Source: Streptomyces cucumeris
GTDB taxonomy: Bacteria; Actinomycetota; Actinomycetes; Streptomycetales; Streptomycetaceae
Direction of reading: 5' to 3'
Length of the DNA: 64,000 nucleotides
Assembly: GCF_024295805.1 (NCBI RefSeq)
Contig: NZ_JANCLX010000004.1
Span: 250,949-314,948, forward strand
Position numbers and translations under genes: made by a program. The first letter of the stretch is position 1. Each line of letters opens with the position of its first letter. The notes under the pieces are model-generated. The model had not been told where the DNA came from. It searched no databases and was given only the letters and a program-made list of their open reading frames with translations. Positions 55,950 through 64,000 of the stretch are shown here, in pieces.

Positions 55950-57149
55950 CTAGAGGGCGCACCCCTGGCTGTCCACCGGCTGCTCGGCCGTGCGCCCTTC
56001 CTCGGCGTCCTTGGCCACCTCGTCCGCGGTCAGCGCGTACCCGGTGTCCGCGTCGTCGAGGGACTTGGCGAAGACCACGCCGTAGACCCGGCCTTCCGGG
56101 GTGAGCAGCGGGCCGCCGGAGTTGCCCTGGCGCACGGTCGCGTACAGCGAGTACACATCGCGGTTGACGGTGCCCCGGTGGTAGATGTCCGGGCCATTGG
56201 CGTCGATGCGGTCACGGACCCGTGCCGCGCGGACGTCGAAGGCGCCGTTCTCCGGGAAACCGGCGACGATCGCGTCATCGCCGCTGATCGCGTCCTCCTG
56301 GTTGAACTGGAGCGCCGGCGCGCGCAGCGACGGCACGTCGAGGACCGCGATATCGCGCTTCCAGTCGTAGAGCACGACCTTCGCGTCGTAGAGCCGGCCC
56401 TCGCCGCCTATCTGCACGGTCGGCTCGTCGACCCCGCCGACGACATGCGCGTTGGTCATGACCCGGTTCGGGGCGTAGACGAAGCCACTGCCCTCCAGCA
56501 CCTTGCCGCAGCTGGCGGCGGTGCCGACCACCTTCACGATGCTCTCCTGCGCGCGGCCGGCCACCGGGGACCGGGCGAGCGCGGGGTCCGGCTGCGGCAC
56601 CGAGGTGATGCGCTCATTGGCGAAGGGCGAGAAGACCTGCGGGAAGCCGTTCTGGGCGAGCACCGAGGAGAAGTCGGTGAACCAGGGCTTCGCCCCCTTC
56701 GGGACGACGTGGTCGACCCCGAGCAGCACCTTCGAGTTCCGGACCTCCTTGCCGACGGTGGGCATCGAGGTCCCGGCCACCAGGGAGCCGATCAGCCAGG
56801 CGACCATGAGCATCGCCAGCACGTTCACCAGAGCGCCGCCCGTGGCGTCCAGGGCGCGCGCCGGTGACCAGGTGATGTACCGGCGCAGCTTGTTTCCCAG
56901 GTGGGTGGTGGCGGCCTGGCCGACCGAGGCGCACACGATCACCAGGGCCACGGCCATGACGGCGCCGAACGTGCCGGGGGACGCTCTGTCCGTCGCGCCG
57001 TCCCAGATGACCGGGAGCAGATAGACCGCGACCAGCCCACCGCCGATGAACCCCGTCACCGACAGCACACCGACGACGAAGCCCTGGCGATAGCCGATGA
57101 TCGCGAACCAAACGGCGGCGAGCAGCAGCAGGAAGTCCAGCACGTTCAC
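55950..57149 (-). CDS. marP: MarP-family membrane serine protease (CvpA + trypsin-like)
   Basis: A 399-aa protein. The first ~160 residues are a CvpA-like domain with four transmembrane helices (LLLLAAVWFAIIGYRQGFVVG onward), followed by a periplasmic chymotrypsin-fold protease. The catalytic triad is visible in VMTNAHVVGG (His), WKRDIAVLDV (Asp) and VRQGNSGGPLL (Ser). The cysteine ahead of the protease domain (AASCGKVLEG) and the terminal CAL may form the redox-regulating disulfide known for mycobacterial MarP. MarP protects against acid and oxidative stress by processing envelope proteins. Confidence 0.93.
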   Translation of the reverse strand: MNVLDFLLLLAAVWFAIIGYRQGFVVGVLSVTGFIGGGLVAVYLLPVIWDGATDRASPGTFGAVMAVALVIVCASVGQAATTHLGNKLRRYITWSPARALDATGGALVNVLAMLMVAWLIGSLVAGTSMPTVGKEVRNSKVLLGVDHVVPKGAKPWFTDFSSVLAQNGFPQVFSPFANERITSVPQPDPALARSPVAGRAQESIVKVVGTAASCGKVLEGSGFVYAPNRVMTNAHVVGGVDEPTVQIGGEGRLYDAKVVLYDWKRDIAVLDVPSLRAPALQFNQEDAISGDDAIVAGFPENGAFDVRAARVRDRIDANGPDIYHRGTVNRDVYSLYATVRQGNSGGPLLTPEGRVYGVVFAKSLDDADTGYALTADEVAKDAEEGRTAEQPVDSQGCAL

Positions 57150-57161
57150 CGAGACACCGTC

Positions 57162-57845
57162 TCATGCACGCCAGTCGAGTGGGACGCGCTTGGCGCGGTC
57201 CCAGGACTGCTCCCAGCCCGCGAAGTGCAGAATGCGATCGATCACTCCGGCGGTGAAACCCCAGACCAAGGCGCCCCCGACCAGGAACGCGGGCCCTGTG
57301 TGACCGCGCGGATGCACAGCGGTCGCCCGATTCGTCGGATCCGTGAGATCCGCCACGGGAACGGTGAAGACGCGGGCCGTCTCGGCCGGATCCACCGGGC
57401 CGACCGGGCTTGGACGGTGCCACCAGCCCAGTACCGGGGTGACCACGAAGCCGCTCACCGGGATGTAGAGCCGGGGCAGCACGCTGAAGATCTGCACCCC
57501 GGCGGGATCGAGACCGGTCTCCTCCTCGGCCTCGCGCAGGGCGGCGCGCAGCGGCCCCGTCCCGTCCGGATCGCCGTCCTCCGGGTCGAGCGCACCCCCG
57601 GGGAACGAGGGCTGGCCCGCATGGGAGCGCAGCGAACCGGACCGCTCCATCAGCAGCAGCTCGGGTCCGCGCGCGCCCTCCCCGAAGAGCACCAGCACGG
57701 CGGACGGACGGCCTCCGGCTCGCGGCGGCAGAAACCGGCTGAGCTGGGTCGGCTCGATCGTCTCGGCCGCGCGGGCCAGGGGCAGCAGCCATTCGGGGAG
57801 CCCCTGGGCGCTGACCCGCGCCTCTCCGCCGTAGGTGCTCGTCAC
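57162..57845 (-). CDS. CoA pyrophosphatase-like Nudix hydrolase
   Basis: A 227-aa Nudix enzyme. The Nudix box spans about residues 84-112: [10 protein letters not shown]...[17 protein letters not shown], with REAEEETG as its core. The upstream [11 protein letters not shown] and the general length fit the CoA pyrophosphatase (NudL) group, which cleaves CoA and its esters. The box has a few extra residues (DPDGTG) relative to consensus. It overlaps nth by 4 nt and marP follows after 12 nt, so nth-nudL-marP is one minus-strand operon. Confidence 0.9.
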   Translation of the reverse strand: MTSTYGGEARVSAQGLPEWLLPLARAAETIEPTQLSRFLPPRAGGRPSAVLVLFGEGARGPELLLMERSGSLRSHAGQPSFPGGALDPEDGDPDGTGPLRAALREAEEETGLDPAGVQIFSVLPRLYIPVSGFVVTPVLGWWHRPSPVGPVDPAETARVFTVPVADLTDPTNRATAVHPRGHTGPAFLVGGALVWGFTAGVIDRILHFAGWEQSWDRAKRVPLDWRA

Positions 57846-58864
57846 TCGGCGGCTCCCAGCGGTGCCGCCGGACGGCCCGGGTAGTCGGCCGGAGGGCGCA
57901 GCCGCTGACCGGGCTGGCCGCCCATCTCGTACTTCAGCAGCTTCTTCGCCTTGTCCGGGTCGGTCTCGCCCTCGCCGTAGGACGGGCAGAGCGGGGCGAT
58001 GGGGCAGGCGCCGCAGGCGGGCTTACGGGCGTGGCAGACGCGGCGGCCGTGGAAGATGATGCGGTGCGAGAGCATCGTCCAGTCGCTCTTGGGGAAGAGC
58101 GAGGCGATCTCCGCCTCGACCTTCTCCGGGTCCTCCTGGTCGGTCCACTTCCAGCGCCGCACCAGCCGCCCGAAGTGGGTGTCCACGGTCAGCCCCGGCA
58201 CCCCGAAGGCATTGCCGAGCACCACATTGGCCGTCTTGCGGCCGACGCCGGGCAGCGTCACCAGGTCCTTCAGCCGACCCGGCACCTCGCCGCCGAAGTT
58301 GTCCCGCAGTGCGGCGGACAGCCCCAGCAGCGATCGGGCCTTCGCGCGGAAGAAGCCGGTCGGCCGGATGAGCTGCTCCAGGGCCTCCGGGTCGGCGGCT
58401 GCCATGTCCTCGGGGGTCGGATAGGCGGCGAAGAGCGCGGGGGTGGTCTGGTTGACCCGCAGATCTGTGGTCTGGGCGGACAGCACCGTGGCGACCAGGA
58501 GCTGGAACGAGTTCTCGAAGTCCAGCTCGGGGTGGGCGTACGGGTACACCTCGGCGAGCTCGCGGTTGATCCGGCGGGCCCGGCGGACGAGGGCGGTCCG
58601 GGACTCGGGCTTGGTGCCCCCGGACGACGAGGCGGTCTTGTGCCGGGACGGGGAGGCGGGGGCGGCCTTGGACGCGGCGGTGGAGGTGCGCGCGGCGCCC
58701 TTGGACGTGGCGGCCTTGGAGGCGGCGGTCTTGGACGTGGTGGATTTGCGCGGCTTCGCCGCTTTCGTCGACTGCCTGGGGCCTTGTTCGCCCACAGCGG
58801 AATTGCGAGGTGCGGTCACCCGTCCGGCCCCCTTGCCCTGTGCTCTCACCGGCGTATTGGACAC
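57842..58864 (-). CDS. nth: Endonuclease III (DNA glycosylase/AP lyase)
   Basis: Removes oxidised pyrimidines from DNA. Of 340 residues, the first ~85 are a Lys/Ala/Ser/Thr-rich tail ([21 protein letters not shown]), absent from the E. coli enzyme. The catalytic part has the helix-hairpin-helix [14 protein letters not shown] with catalytic Lys, [11 protein letters not shown] with catalytic Asp, and the 4Fe-4S ligands [17 protein letters not shown] (C-x6-C-x2-C-x5-C). The tail may bind DNA. First gene of the nth-nudL-marP operon. Confidence 0.95.
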   Translation of the reverse strand: MSNTPVRAQGKGAGRVTAPRNSAVGEQGPRQSTKAAKPRKSTTSKTAASKAATSKGAARTSTAASKAAPASPSRHKTASSSGGTKPESRTALVRRARRINRELAEVYPYAHPELDFENSFQLLVATVLSAQTTDLRVNQTTPALFAAYPTPEDMAAADPEALEQLIRPTGFFRAKARSLLGLSAALRDNFGGEVPGRLKDLVTLPGVGRKTANVVLGNAFGVPGLTVDTHFGRLVRRWKWTDQEDPEKVEAEIASLFPKSDWTMLSHRIIFHGRRVCHARKPACGACPIAPLCPSYGEGETDPDKAKKLLKYEMGGQPGQRLRPPADYPGRPAAPLGAAE

Positions 58865-58968
58865 CCGGCCAGCCTAAGCCCAGCCACCGACATCCGGCCC
58901 GGCCAGAGCGGAGAGGGCGCCCAATCGGACCCCTGCCGTTCGGTCCGGAAGACCGGTGCGTCAAACTT

Positions 58969-58982
58969 GTGATTGATCGCAC
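58969..58982. promoter_or_regulatory. Crp-binding-like site upstream of crp
   Basis: GTGATTGATCGCAC is a palindromic GTG-N8-CAC, near the Streptomyces Crp motif GTG(N6)GNCAC (one mismatch). It is about 60 nt before the crp start and about 100 nt from nth, so it could mediate autoregulation or control of both genes. Confidence 0.45.
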
Positions 58983-59044
58983 TGTTTTACCGTCCGGCAT
59001 CATGGGGACGACGGTCCCCTGTGCATGTCGACAAGGAGAGACTC

Positions 59045-59719
59045 GTGGACGACGTTCTGCGGCGCGCCCCGCTCTTCGCGGCGCTCGATGACGAGCAGGC
59101 CGCTGAGCTGCGCGCCTCCATGGGAGAGGTCACCCTCGCGCGGGGTGACGCACTCTTCCACGAAGGGGACCCCGGCGACCGGCTGTACGTGGTCACCGAG
59201 GGCAAGGTGAAGCTCCACCGCACCTCTCCCGACGGCCGCGAGAACATGCTGGCCGTACTCGGCCCCGGCGAGCTGATCGGCGAGCTGTCGCTGTTCGACC
59301 CCGGCCCGCGCACCGCGACCGCCACCGCCCTCACCGAGGTCAAGCTGCTCGGCCTCGGGCACGGGGACCTCCAGCCGTGGCTGAACGCCCGGCCCGAGGT
59401 CGCCTCCGCGCTGCTGCGTGCCGTGGCCCGGCGACTGCGCAAGACCAATGACCAGATGTCCGACCTGGTCTTCTCCGATGTCCCCGGTCGCGTCGCACGC
59501 GCCCTGCTGGACCTCTCGCGCCGGTTCGGCGTGCAGTCGGAGGAGGGCATCCATGTCGTCCACGACCTGACCCAGGAGGAGCTGGCCCAGCTGGTCGGCG
59601 CCTCCCGCGAGACCGTCAACAAGGCGCTCGCGGACTTCGCAGGCCGCGGCTGGCTGCGGCTGGAGGCCCGTGCGGTGATCCTGCTCGACGTCGAGCGCCT
59701 GGCGAAGCGTTCCCGCTGA
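59045..59719 (+). CDS. crp: Crp/Fnr-family transcriptional regulator (Crp)
   Basis: The cAMP receptor protein controls germination and secondary metabolism in Streptomyces. The 224-aa sequence matches Streptomyces Crp as I recall it. Residues about 10-125 form the cyclic-nucleotide domain, with GELIGELSLFDPGPRTATAT as the phosphate-binding cassette. A long dimer helix follows, and a C-terminal HTH (LTQEELAQLVGASRETVNKA). GTG 59045 has AAGGAGAG 5 nt upstream. Confidence 0.96.
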   Translation: MDDVLRRAPLFAALDDEQAAELRASMGEVTLARGDALFHEGDPGDRLYVVTEGKVKLHRTSPDGRENMLAVLGPGELIGELSLFDPGPRTATATALTEVKLLGLGHGDLQPWLNARPEVASALLRAVARRLRKTNDQMSDLVFSDVPGRVARALLDLSRRFGVQSEEGIHVVHDLTQEELAQLVGASRETVNKALADFAGRGWLRLEARAVILLDVERLAKRSR

Positions 59720-59751
59720 CGGAAGTCGCTTCCCGCACCGCGGAAGACATC

Positions 59752-59792
59752 GCCGAAGGGCCCTGCCGGATCTCCCGGCGGGGCCCTTCGGC
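59752..59792 (+). terminator. Terminator of crp
   Basis: A stem of about 18 bp (GCCGAAGGGCCCTGCCGG paired with CCGGCGGGGCCCTTCGGC, one wobble) and a short loop lie 33 nt after the crp stop, followed by TGTTC. Confidence 0.85.
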
Positions 59793-60070
59793 TGTTCGGT
59801 TCGATCCGACGCGCGTTCATTCCGACGCGGCTTGCGCCGGTTCATTCACGGACCGGGCTCGGGACGCGCCCAGGGGCGCCCGGAACCCTCCCGGGCGGCC
59901 GGGAGCCCGACCCGAGCCCGCGGCCGCGCCCAGCGCGCCTCCGGACACCTTCACGCGGGCGCACGCACCATCGCAGGGGGCGCGCGTTCATCCAACCCGC
60001 GCCCGCACCGCCCCATACGCCCCGCACCATCCGCTCAGCACCCGCCCAGCGCCCGCGCAGCGCCCACCGC
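59793..60070. other. Intergenic stretch without a gene
   Basis: The ~280 nt between the crp terminator and the convergent metallo-hydrolase are C-rich on the plus strand, with repeats of the CGCCCGC type. I see no gene, promoter or second terminator. Confidence 0.5.
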
Positions 60071-60901
60071 TCAGATCAGCCCGTGCTCCCGGAGGTACTC
60101 CAGCTGGGCCCGGACCGACAGCTCCGCCGCGGGCCAGAGCGACCGGTCCACCTCCGCGTACACATGCGCCACGACCTCGGAGGGCGTGCGGTAGCCGTCC
60201 TCGACGGCCGTCTCCACCTGCGCCAGCCGGTTCGCCCGGTGCGCGAGGTAGTACTCCACCGCGCCCCGCGCGTCGTTCAGCACCGGTCCGTGGCCCGGCA
60301 GCACCGTGGACACCCCGTCGTCCACCGTCAGCGAGCGCAGCCGGCGCAGTGAGTCCAGATAGTCGCCGAGCCGTCCGTCCGGGTGCGCGACCATGGTCGT
60401 ACCGCGCCCGAGCACCGTGTCCCCGGTGAGCACGGCCCCGTCCGCCGGGAGGTGGAAGGAGAGCGAGTCGGCCGTATGGCCTGGCGTGGGCACCACCCGC
60501 AGCTCCAGTCCGCCGGTGGTTATGACGTCCCCGAGCTCCAGCCCCTCGTCGCCGAGCCGCAGCGCCGGGTCCAGGGCGCGCACCCGCGTCCGCGTCAGCT
60601 CGGCGAACCGCGCCGCGCCCTCCGCGTGGTCCGCGTGGCCGTGGGTGAGCAGCGTCAGCGCGACCCGCTTGCCCGCGCGCTCCGCCGTGGCGATGACCTC
60701 GGTGAGGTGGCCGTCGTCCAGCGGCCCCGGATCGATGACCACGGCGAGGTCCGAGTCCGGTTCGGCGACGATCCAGGTGTTGGTGCCGTCCAGCGTCATG
60801 GGCGAGGGGTTCGGAGCCAGGACGCAGACGGCCCGGTCGGTGGCCGGGCCGCCGATCACGCCTCCGCGCGGCTGGCCGGGCAGGGCGGCTGCGTCGGTCA
60901 T
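60071..60901 (-). CDS. MBL-fold metallo-hydrolase (LACTB2/glyoxalase-II-like)
   Basis: A 276-aa metallo-beta-lactamase fold hydrolase. The metal motif THGHADHAEG (HxHxDH) is followed by PGHTADSLSFH, LTGDTVLGRGTT (bridging Asp) and VLPGHGPVL (last His). The C-terminal helical part (EVVAHVYAEVDRSLWPAAE) is typical of LACTB2-like RNases/thioesterases. It overlaps the upstream Nudix gene by 4 nt (ATGA). Substrate not determinable. Confidence 0.9.
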   Translation of the reverse strand: MTDAAALPGQPRGGVIGGPATDRAVCVLAPNPSPMTLDGTNTWIVAEPDSDLAVVIDPGPLDDGHLTEVIATAERAGKRVALTLLTHGHADHAEGAARFAELTRTRVRALDPALRLGDEGLELGDVITTGGLELRVVPTPGHTADSLSFHLPADGAVLTGDTVLGRGTTMVAHPDGRLGDYLDSLRRLRSLTVDDGVSTVLPGHGPVLNDARGAVEYYLAHRANRLAQVETAVEDGYRTPSEVVAHVYAEVDRSLWPAAELSVRAQLEYLREHGLI

Positions 60902-61986
60902 GCGGAGGACCCTCCCGTGGTGCCCGTCCGGATGTGCTTGGTGAACTCGTCGTGTCCCGGCCAGCTCAACACCAGCTCGCCGTTCTCCAGCCGCGCCTGT
61001 GCGAGGACCGGGGTCAGATCGCGGTCGGCGGCTGCGGCCAGCGCCTCGCCGACCGTGCCGTACGGCCGCAGCTGGCGCAGGGTGGCGATGGTCGGCGGCA
61101 TCATCAGCAACTCGCCGCGGTCATAGCCGTCGGCCGCCTGGCCCGGCCGGATCCACACCGTCCGGTCCGCTTCCGTGGAGGCGTTGCGGGTGCGCTGCCC
61201 CCGCGGCAGCGCAGCCACGAAGAACCAGGTGTCGTAGCGGCGCGGTTCGAACTCGGGGGTGATCCAGCGGGCCCAGCCGCCCAGCAGGTCGGAGCGGAGC
61301 ACCAGCCCGCGGCGGTCGAGGAACTCGGCGAACGACAGGTCCCGGGCCACCAGGGCCGCACGGTCGGCCTCCCAGTCGTCGCCCGTGGTGTCCGCGACGA
61401 CCGTGTGCGGGGTGGGCCCGGCGAGCAGCACCCCCGCTTCCTCGAACGTCTCGCGGACCGCCGCGCACACGATGGCCTGCGCCTGTGTCGCGTCGTTCGC
61501 GTCGAGCCCCAGCCGCTGCGCCCACTGGGCGCGCGAGGGCCCGGCCCAGGCGACCATCCGCTCGTCGCGCGGATCGACCGAGCCGCCCGGATAGGCGTAC
61601 GCGCCTCCGGCGAAAGCCATGGAGGCGCGTCTGCGCAGCATGTAGACGGCCGGGCCGTCAGGTGCGTCCTGCTCGTCGGACGCGGGTCGCCCGGGGTCCG
61701 CGGACGCGCCGCGCTCCCCGGAGTCACCGGCCTCGCCGGTCATCCCGGTCCGCCGGGTCTCCCCGGTCGCTTCGTCGGTTCCCCCGTCGTTCCCGTCGCC
61801 GCGCGCGGCACTACCGGTCCGCTCGGGCGCGTACACGCCGTCCCCGTCCCGCCCGTCCTGTCCGTCCCGCAGCAGCAGCACGGTGGCGGCCCGGCGCGGC
61901 GTCACCGGTGTGAGTTCCCCGGCGGACAACAGCCGGATCCGCTCTGGCCACTCGGGCGGGTACCACTGGCCATTCGTAGTGGACAT
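60898..61986 (-). CDS. Nudix hydrolase (NUDT19-like) with disordered insert
   Basis: A 362-aa protein. The N-terminus RAATVLLLRDG begins a Nudix fold, but a ~70-residue Gly/Asp/Glu/Thr/Arg insert (residues about 42-112) interrupts it before VYMLRRRASMAFAGGAYAYPGG. The Nudix box is ...AAVRETFEEAGVLL, with the preceding GGSVDPRDE. The type resembles peroxisomal NUDT7/19 CoA diphosphatases. Coupled with the MBL hydrolase gene. The insert is probably an in-frame low-complexity expansion and could be lineage-specific. Confidence 0.87.
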   Translation of the reverse strand: MSTTNGQWYPPEWPERIRLLSAGELTPVTPRRAATVLLLRDGQDGRDGDGVYAPERTGSAARGDGNDGGTDEATGETRRTGMTGEAGDSGERGASADPGRPASDEQDAPDGPAVYMLRRRASMAFAGGAYAYPGGSVDPRDERMVAWAGPSRAQWAQRLGLDANDATQAQAIVCAAVRETFEEAGVLLAGPTPHTVVADTTGDDWEADRAALVARDLSFAEFLDRRGLVLRSDLLGGWARWITPEFEPRRYDTWFFVAALPRGQRTRNASTEADRTVWIRPGQAADGYDRGELLMMPPTIATLRQLRPYGTVGEALAAAADRDLTPVLAQARLENGELVLSWPGHDEFTKHIRTGTTGGSSA

Positions 61987-62081
61987 GGCCGGATGCTATG
62001 CGTTTGCGGGCGGATGTTCGAGGGGCCCCCGCCGCACCGGGCCCGGCCCGGCGGCCGGATCCGGGTGACGCACCGGCCGGA

Positions 62082-62301
62082 CTAGGCCGTGTCGTGTGGA
62101 TCAGCTCGGGTCAGCCCGCGGCGTCTGGTGCAGGGGGCACCTCCCAGCGTTAGCTGGGGGCGGATCGCAAGGCGGAGGAGCGTCCTCGTAGTGGGCCTAC
62201 TCGGATGCTCCGACAACGCAGCCGGGGGCACCTCCCAGCGGTAGCTGGGGGCGCCGTGCCAGGCGTCGCGGGCCCGAGGTGATCCACAAGACACGGCCTA
62301 G
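62082..62301. mobile_element. MITE-like element with 22-bp terminal inverted repeats
   Basis: A 220-bp element starts CTAGGCCGTGTCGTGTGGAT (continuing CA) and ends with its inverse at 62280-62301, with 21 of 22 bases matching. The match continues a few bases outward (CGGA / TCCG). CTAG stands at both ends, consistent with a target site. Inside are two 30-bp copies of a hairpin repeat. It encodes no transposase. The right end supplies the TAG stop codon of the ridA-like gene (62298-62300). Such elements are mobilised in trans by an IS with matching ends, as with known Streptomyces MITEs. Confidence 0.8.
62133..62253. repeat. Two 30-bp hairpin repeats inside the MITE-like element
   Basis: Copies at 62133-62162 and 62224-62253 differ by one base (GTTAGC against GGTAGC). 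Each contains CCCAGC-gtta-GCTGGG, a 6-bp hairpin, flanked by GGGGGCACCT. I recall this motif (GGGGGCACCTCCCAGC...) as common in Streptomyces intergenic DNA. Confidence 0.8.
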
Positions 62302-62762
62302 TCCGCGACCTCGACCTGGATCTCGACCTCGACCGGCGCGTCGAGCGGCAGCACCGCCACGCCGACCGCGCTGCGCGCATGCACACCCGCGTCGCCCAGC
62401 ACCTGGCCCAGCAGCTCGCTCGTGCCGTTGACGACGCCCGGCTGGCCGGTGAAGTCCGCCGCCGAGGCGACGAAGCCCACGACCTTCACCACGCGCACGA
62501 CCTTGTCGAGATCGCCGATGACCGACTTCACGGCGGCCAGGGCGTTCAGCGCGCAGATCCGCGCCAGCTCCTTGGCCTCCTCCGGGGTCACCTCGGCGCC
62601 GACCTTGCCGGTCACCCCCAGCGTGCCCTCGACCAGCGGCAGCTGACCCGCCGTGTAGATGTACGAACCGGTGCGGATCGCGGGGACGTACGAGGCGAGG
62701 GGAGCCGCGACCTCCGGCAGCGTCAGACCGAGCCCGGCGAGCTTGTCCTCGACGGCGCTCAT
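62298..62762 (-). CDS. RidA/YjgF-family protein
   Basis: A 154-aa RidA-like protein, usually a reactive imine/enamine deaminase or a related YjgF protein. It shows VPAIRTGSYIYTAGQLPLVEG, a catalytic-site-like TPEEAKELARICALN and the C-terminal ARSAVGVAVLPLDAPVEVEI (the Arg and Glu of active RidA are in SAVGVAVLPLDAPVE, where the Arg of the RxxxxV motif precedes). The stop TAG comes from the inverted repeat of the adjacent MITE-like element, so the C-terminal residues may have been changed by its insertion. ATG 62762 overlaps the DUF4177 stop. Confidence 0.9.
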   Translation of the reverse strand: MSAVEDKLAGLGLTLPEVAAPLASYVPAIRTGSYIYTAGQLPLVEGTLGVTGKVGAEVTPEEAKELARICALNALAAVKSVIGDLDKVVRVVKVVGFVASAADFTGQPGVVNGTSELLGQVLGDAGVHARSAVGVAVLPLDAPVEVEIQVEVAD

Positions 62763-62917
62763 GCCTTCGCCCGCTTCAGGTAGGCCACCAGCTGCTCGGG
62801 GTTGTTCGGCCCCGGCACGACCTGGACGAGCTCCCAGCCGTCCTCGCCCCAGGTGTCCAGAATCTGCTTCGTGGCGTGTACCAGCAGCGGCACGGTCGCG
62901 TATTCCCACTTCGTCAT
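62759..62917 (-). CDS. DUF4177-like small protein
   Basis: A 52-aa protein (MTKWEYATVPLLVHATKQIL at the start, then DTWGEDGWELVQVV). The WEYATVPLL and GWELVQVVPG patterns match DUF4177, small proteins of unknown role. It overlaps the ridA-like gene by 4 nt (ATGA) and is the first gene of that operon. It is divergent from the ArsA-like gene. Confidence 0.88.
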   Translation of the reverse strand: MTKWEYATVPLLVHATKQILDTWGEDGWELVQVVPGPNNPEQLVAYLKRAKA

Positions 62918-62989
62918 GAGCCGACTGTATATCGCTCTCCACCGGGCCCTGGTGCGTAGGCCGCGGGGCGACTGGTTAGGCTCCCCAGT

Positions 62990-63967
62990 GTGAGCAGGCT
63001 CCATGTCGTCAGTGGCAAGGGCGGAACCGGCAAGACCACGGTCGCCGCGGCACTCGCGCTGGCCCTCGCGGCCGAAGGCAGGCGAACGCTGCTGGTCGAA
63101 GTCGAAGGCCGCCAGGGCATCGCGCAGCTCTTCGAGACGGAAGCGCTGCCCTACGAAGAGCGGAAGATCGCGACCGCGCCGGGCGGTGGTGAGGTGCACG
63201 CCCTCGCGATCGATCCGGAATTCGCCCTCCTCGACTACCTCCATATGTTCTACAAACTGGGCTCGGCCGGACGGGCCCTCAAGAAGCTGGGCGCGATCGA
63301 CTTCGCGACCACCATCGCCCCCGGGCTGCGCGATGTGCTGCTGACCGGCAAGGCGTGCGAGGCGGTGCGCCGCAAGGGCAAGGACGGGCGCTTCGTCTAC
63401 GACTCGGTGGTCATGGACGCCCCGCCCACCGGGCGGATCACCCGCTTCCTGAACGTCAACCACGAGGTCGCCGGGCTGGCCAGGACCGGCCCGATACACA
63501 ACCAGGCACAGGCCGTGATGCGCGTCCTGAAGTCCCCCCAGACAGCGGTCCACCTGGTGACGCTGCTGGAGGAGATGCCGGTCCAGGAGACCGCGGACGG
63601 GATCGCGGAGCTGCGCGCCGACGACCTTCCGGCGGGCGCGGTCATCATCAACATGGTGCGGCCCGCGATCCTCGACCACGACGCGGTCGAGATCGCGGCG
63701 AACGGGCAGCGCGCGGCGGTCGCGAAGGCGCTCTCCAAGGCGGGTCTGGGCGGCGCGCGCCGTGGCGGCCTCGCCGAGCGCCTGGTCGACCCGCTGCTGG
63801 AGCAGGCGCGCGAGCACGCCGAGCGGGTCGCGCTGGAGCGCAGCCAACGGGCCGAACTGTCGGACCTGGGGCTCCCGCTGCACGAGCTGGAGCTGCTCAC
63901 CGACGGTGTCGACCTGGCCGGGCTCTACCGGCTGGCCGCGGACCTGCGCAAGCAGTGGCCCTCATGA
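62990..63967 (+). CDS. ArsA-like ATPase (first of two)
   Basis: A 325-aa ArsA/GET3-family ATPase. Walker A is VVSGKGGTGKTTVAAALA right after the start, with LLVEVEGRQGIAQLF and VVMDAPPTGRITRF (switch region). It lacks the metal-binding cysteines of arsenite-transporting ArsA, so arsenic transport is unlikely. In Streptomyces two such ATPases precede a whiB-type gene (wblA), as I recall. GTG 62990 start, with no strong ribosome-binding site. The stop overlaps the next gene (ATGA). Confidence 0.9.
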   Translation: MSRLHVVSGKGGTGKTTVAAALALALAAEGRRTLLVEVEGRQGIAQLFETEALPYEERKIATAPGGGEVHALAIDPEFALLDYLHMFYKLGSAGRALKKLGAIDFATTIAPGLRDVLLTGKACEAVRRKGKDGRFVYDSVVMDAPPTGRITRFLNVNHEVAGLARTGPIHNQAQAVMRVLKSPQTAVHLVTLLEEMPVQETADGIAELRADDLPAGAVIINMVRPAILDHDAVEIAANGQRAAVAKALSKAGLGGARRGGLAERLVDPLLEQAREHAERVALERSQRAELSDLGLPLHELELLTDGVDLAGLYRLAADLRKQWPS

Positions 63968-64000
63968 GCGCGGCCCGGGACAGGGGCCGGGCGGACGAGA
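63964..64000 (+). CDS. Second ArsA-like ATPase, 5' end only
   Basis: ATG 63964 overlaps the preceding stop and opens a frame reading MSAARDRGRADE to the window end. By position it should be the second ArsA-like ATPase, but only 12 codons are visible. Confidence 0.5.
   Translation, partial: MSAARDRGRADE

Noticed and set aside
62082..62294. A 70-aa minus-strand ORF within the MITE-like element
   Set aside because: It covers the terminal repeat and hairpins; it is a by-product of the repeat, not a transposase or conserved protein.
62990..63967. Arsenic resistance pump ATPase
   Set aside because: It has the ArsA fold but lacks the metal-binding cysteines, and no arsB or arsR gene is near.

Overview
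The window is a high-GC actinobacterial chromosome segment, almost certainly from a Streptomyces or close relative. The evidence is very high third-position GC, many GTG starts, ATGA/GTGA gene overlaps, a bldG ortholog with its anti-sigma partner, a Streptomyces-type Crp, a thymidylate kinase fused to an MFS domain, and rare TTA leucine codons. From memory, the gene order from the secreted peptidase (18.2 kb) to the ArsA-like ATPases (64 kb) follows the conserved Streptomyces core around topA, bldG, acsA and crp. No database search was possible, so names rest on motifs and recall.

Region 1 (0-18 kb) holds a SigB/SigF-type stress sigma factor, a large AfsR-like SARP regulator, and a divergent type VII secretion (T7SS/ESX) operon. 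The operon runs: two Esx-like small proteins without a proper W-x-G, a DUF6507-like protein, an 879-aa polymorphic-toxin-like protein, a probable immunity protein, a small membrane protein, EccD, a MinD/ParA-type ATPase, EccC and a DUF6177-like protein. EccB, EccE and a mycosin are absent from the window. The last part of the toxin gene and the next gene are visibly less GC-rich than their flanks, as expected for an exchangeable toxin-tip/immunity cassette. A terminator and a tRNA-Thr(CGT) close this block.

Region 2 (18-38 kb) is housekeeping and developmental: a TAP-like secreted peptidase, holB, MFS-tmk, topA, a class I methyltransferase, a small lipoprotein, a proton-pumping pyrophosphatase, then a 1.1-kb non-coding GC-rich stretch, the anti-sigma gene and bldG. 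A DEAD/DEAH helicase is divergent from bldG. 

Region 3 (38-43 kb) is a minus-strand tad/Flp pilus operon (ssd/tadZ, tadA, tadB, tadC, a DUF4244 pilin-like gene and two TadE/TadG-like genes). The last gene appears to have lost its stop codon frame. Region 4 (43.6-55.5 kb) holds a HAD phosphatase, a degenerate Fic-like protein, a CooC-like ATPase, a deacetylase-like lipoprotein, a SulP-remnant/carbonic-anhydrase fusion, acsA, nhaA, a holin-X-like protein and an alpha/beta hydrolase. 

Region 5 (55.9-64 kb) holds marP, a CoA-type Nudix, nth, crp, an MBL hydrolase, a second Nudix, a 220-bp MITE-like element whose terminal repeat contains the ridA-like stop codon, a DUF4177 gene and the first of two ArsA-like ATPases (the second runs off the end).

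Accessory-looking points that merit follow-up are the T7SS toxin module, the SulP-carbonic-anhydrase fusion, the MITE at ridA, the broken tadG-like gene, and in-frame TTA codons (possible bldA control) in the helicase, ssd and CooC-like genes.
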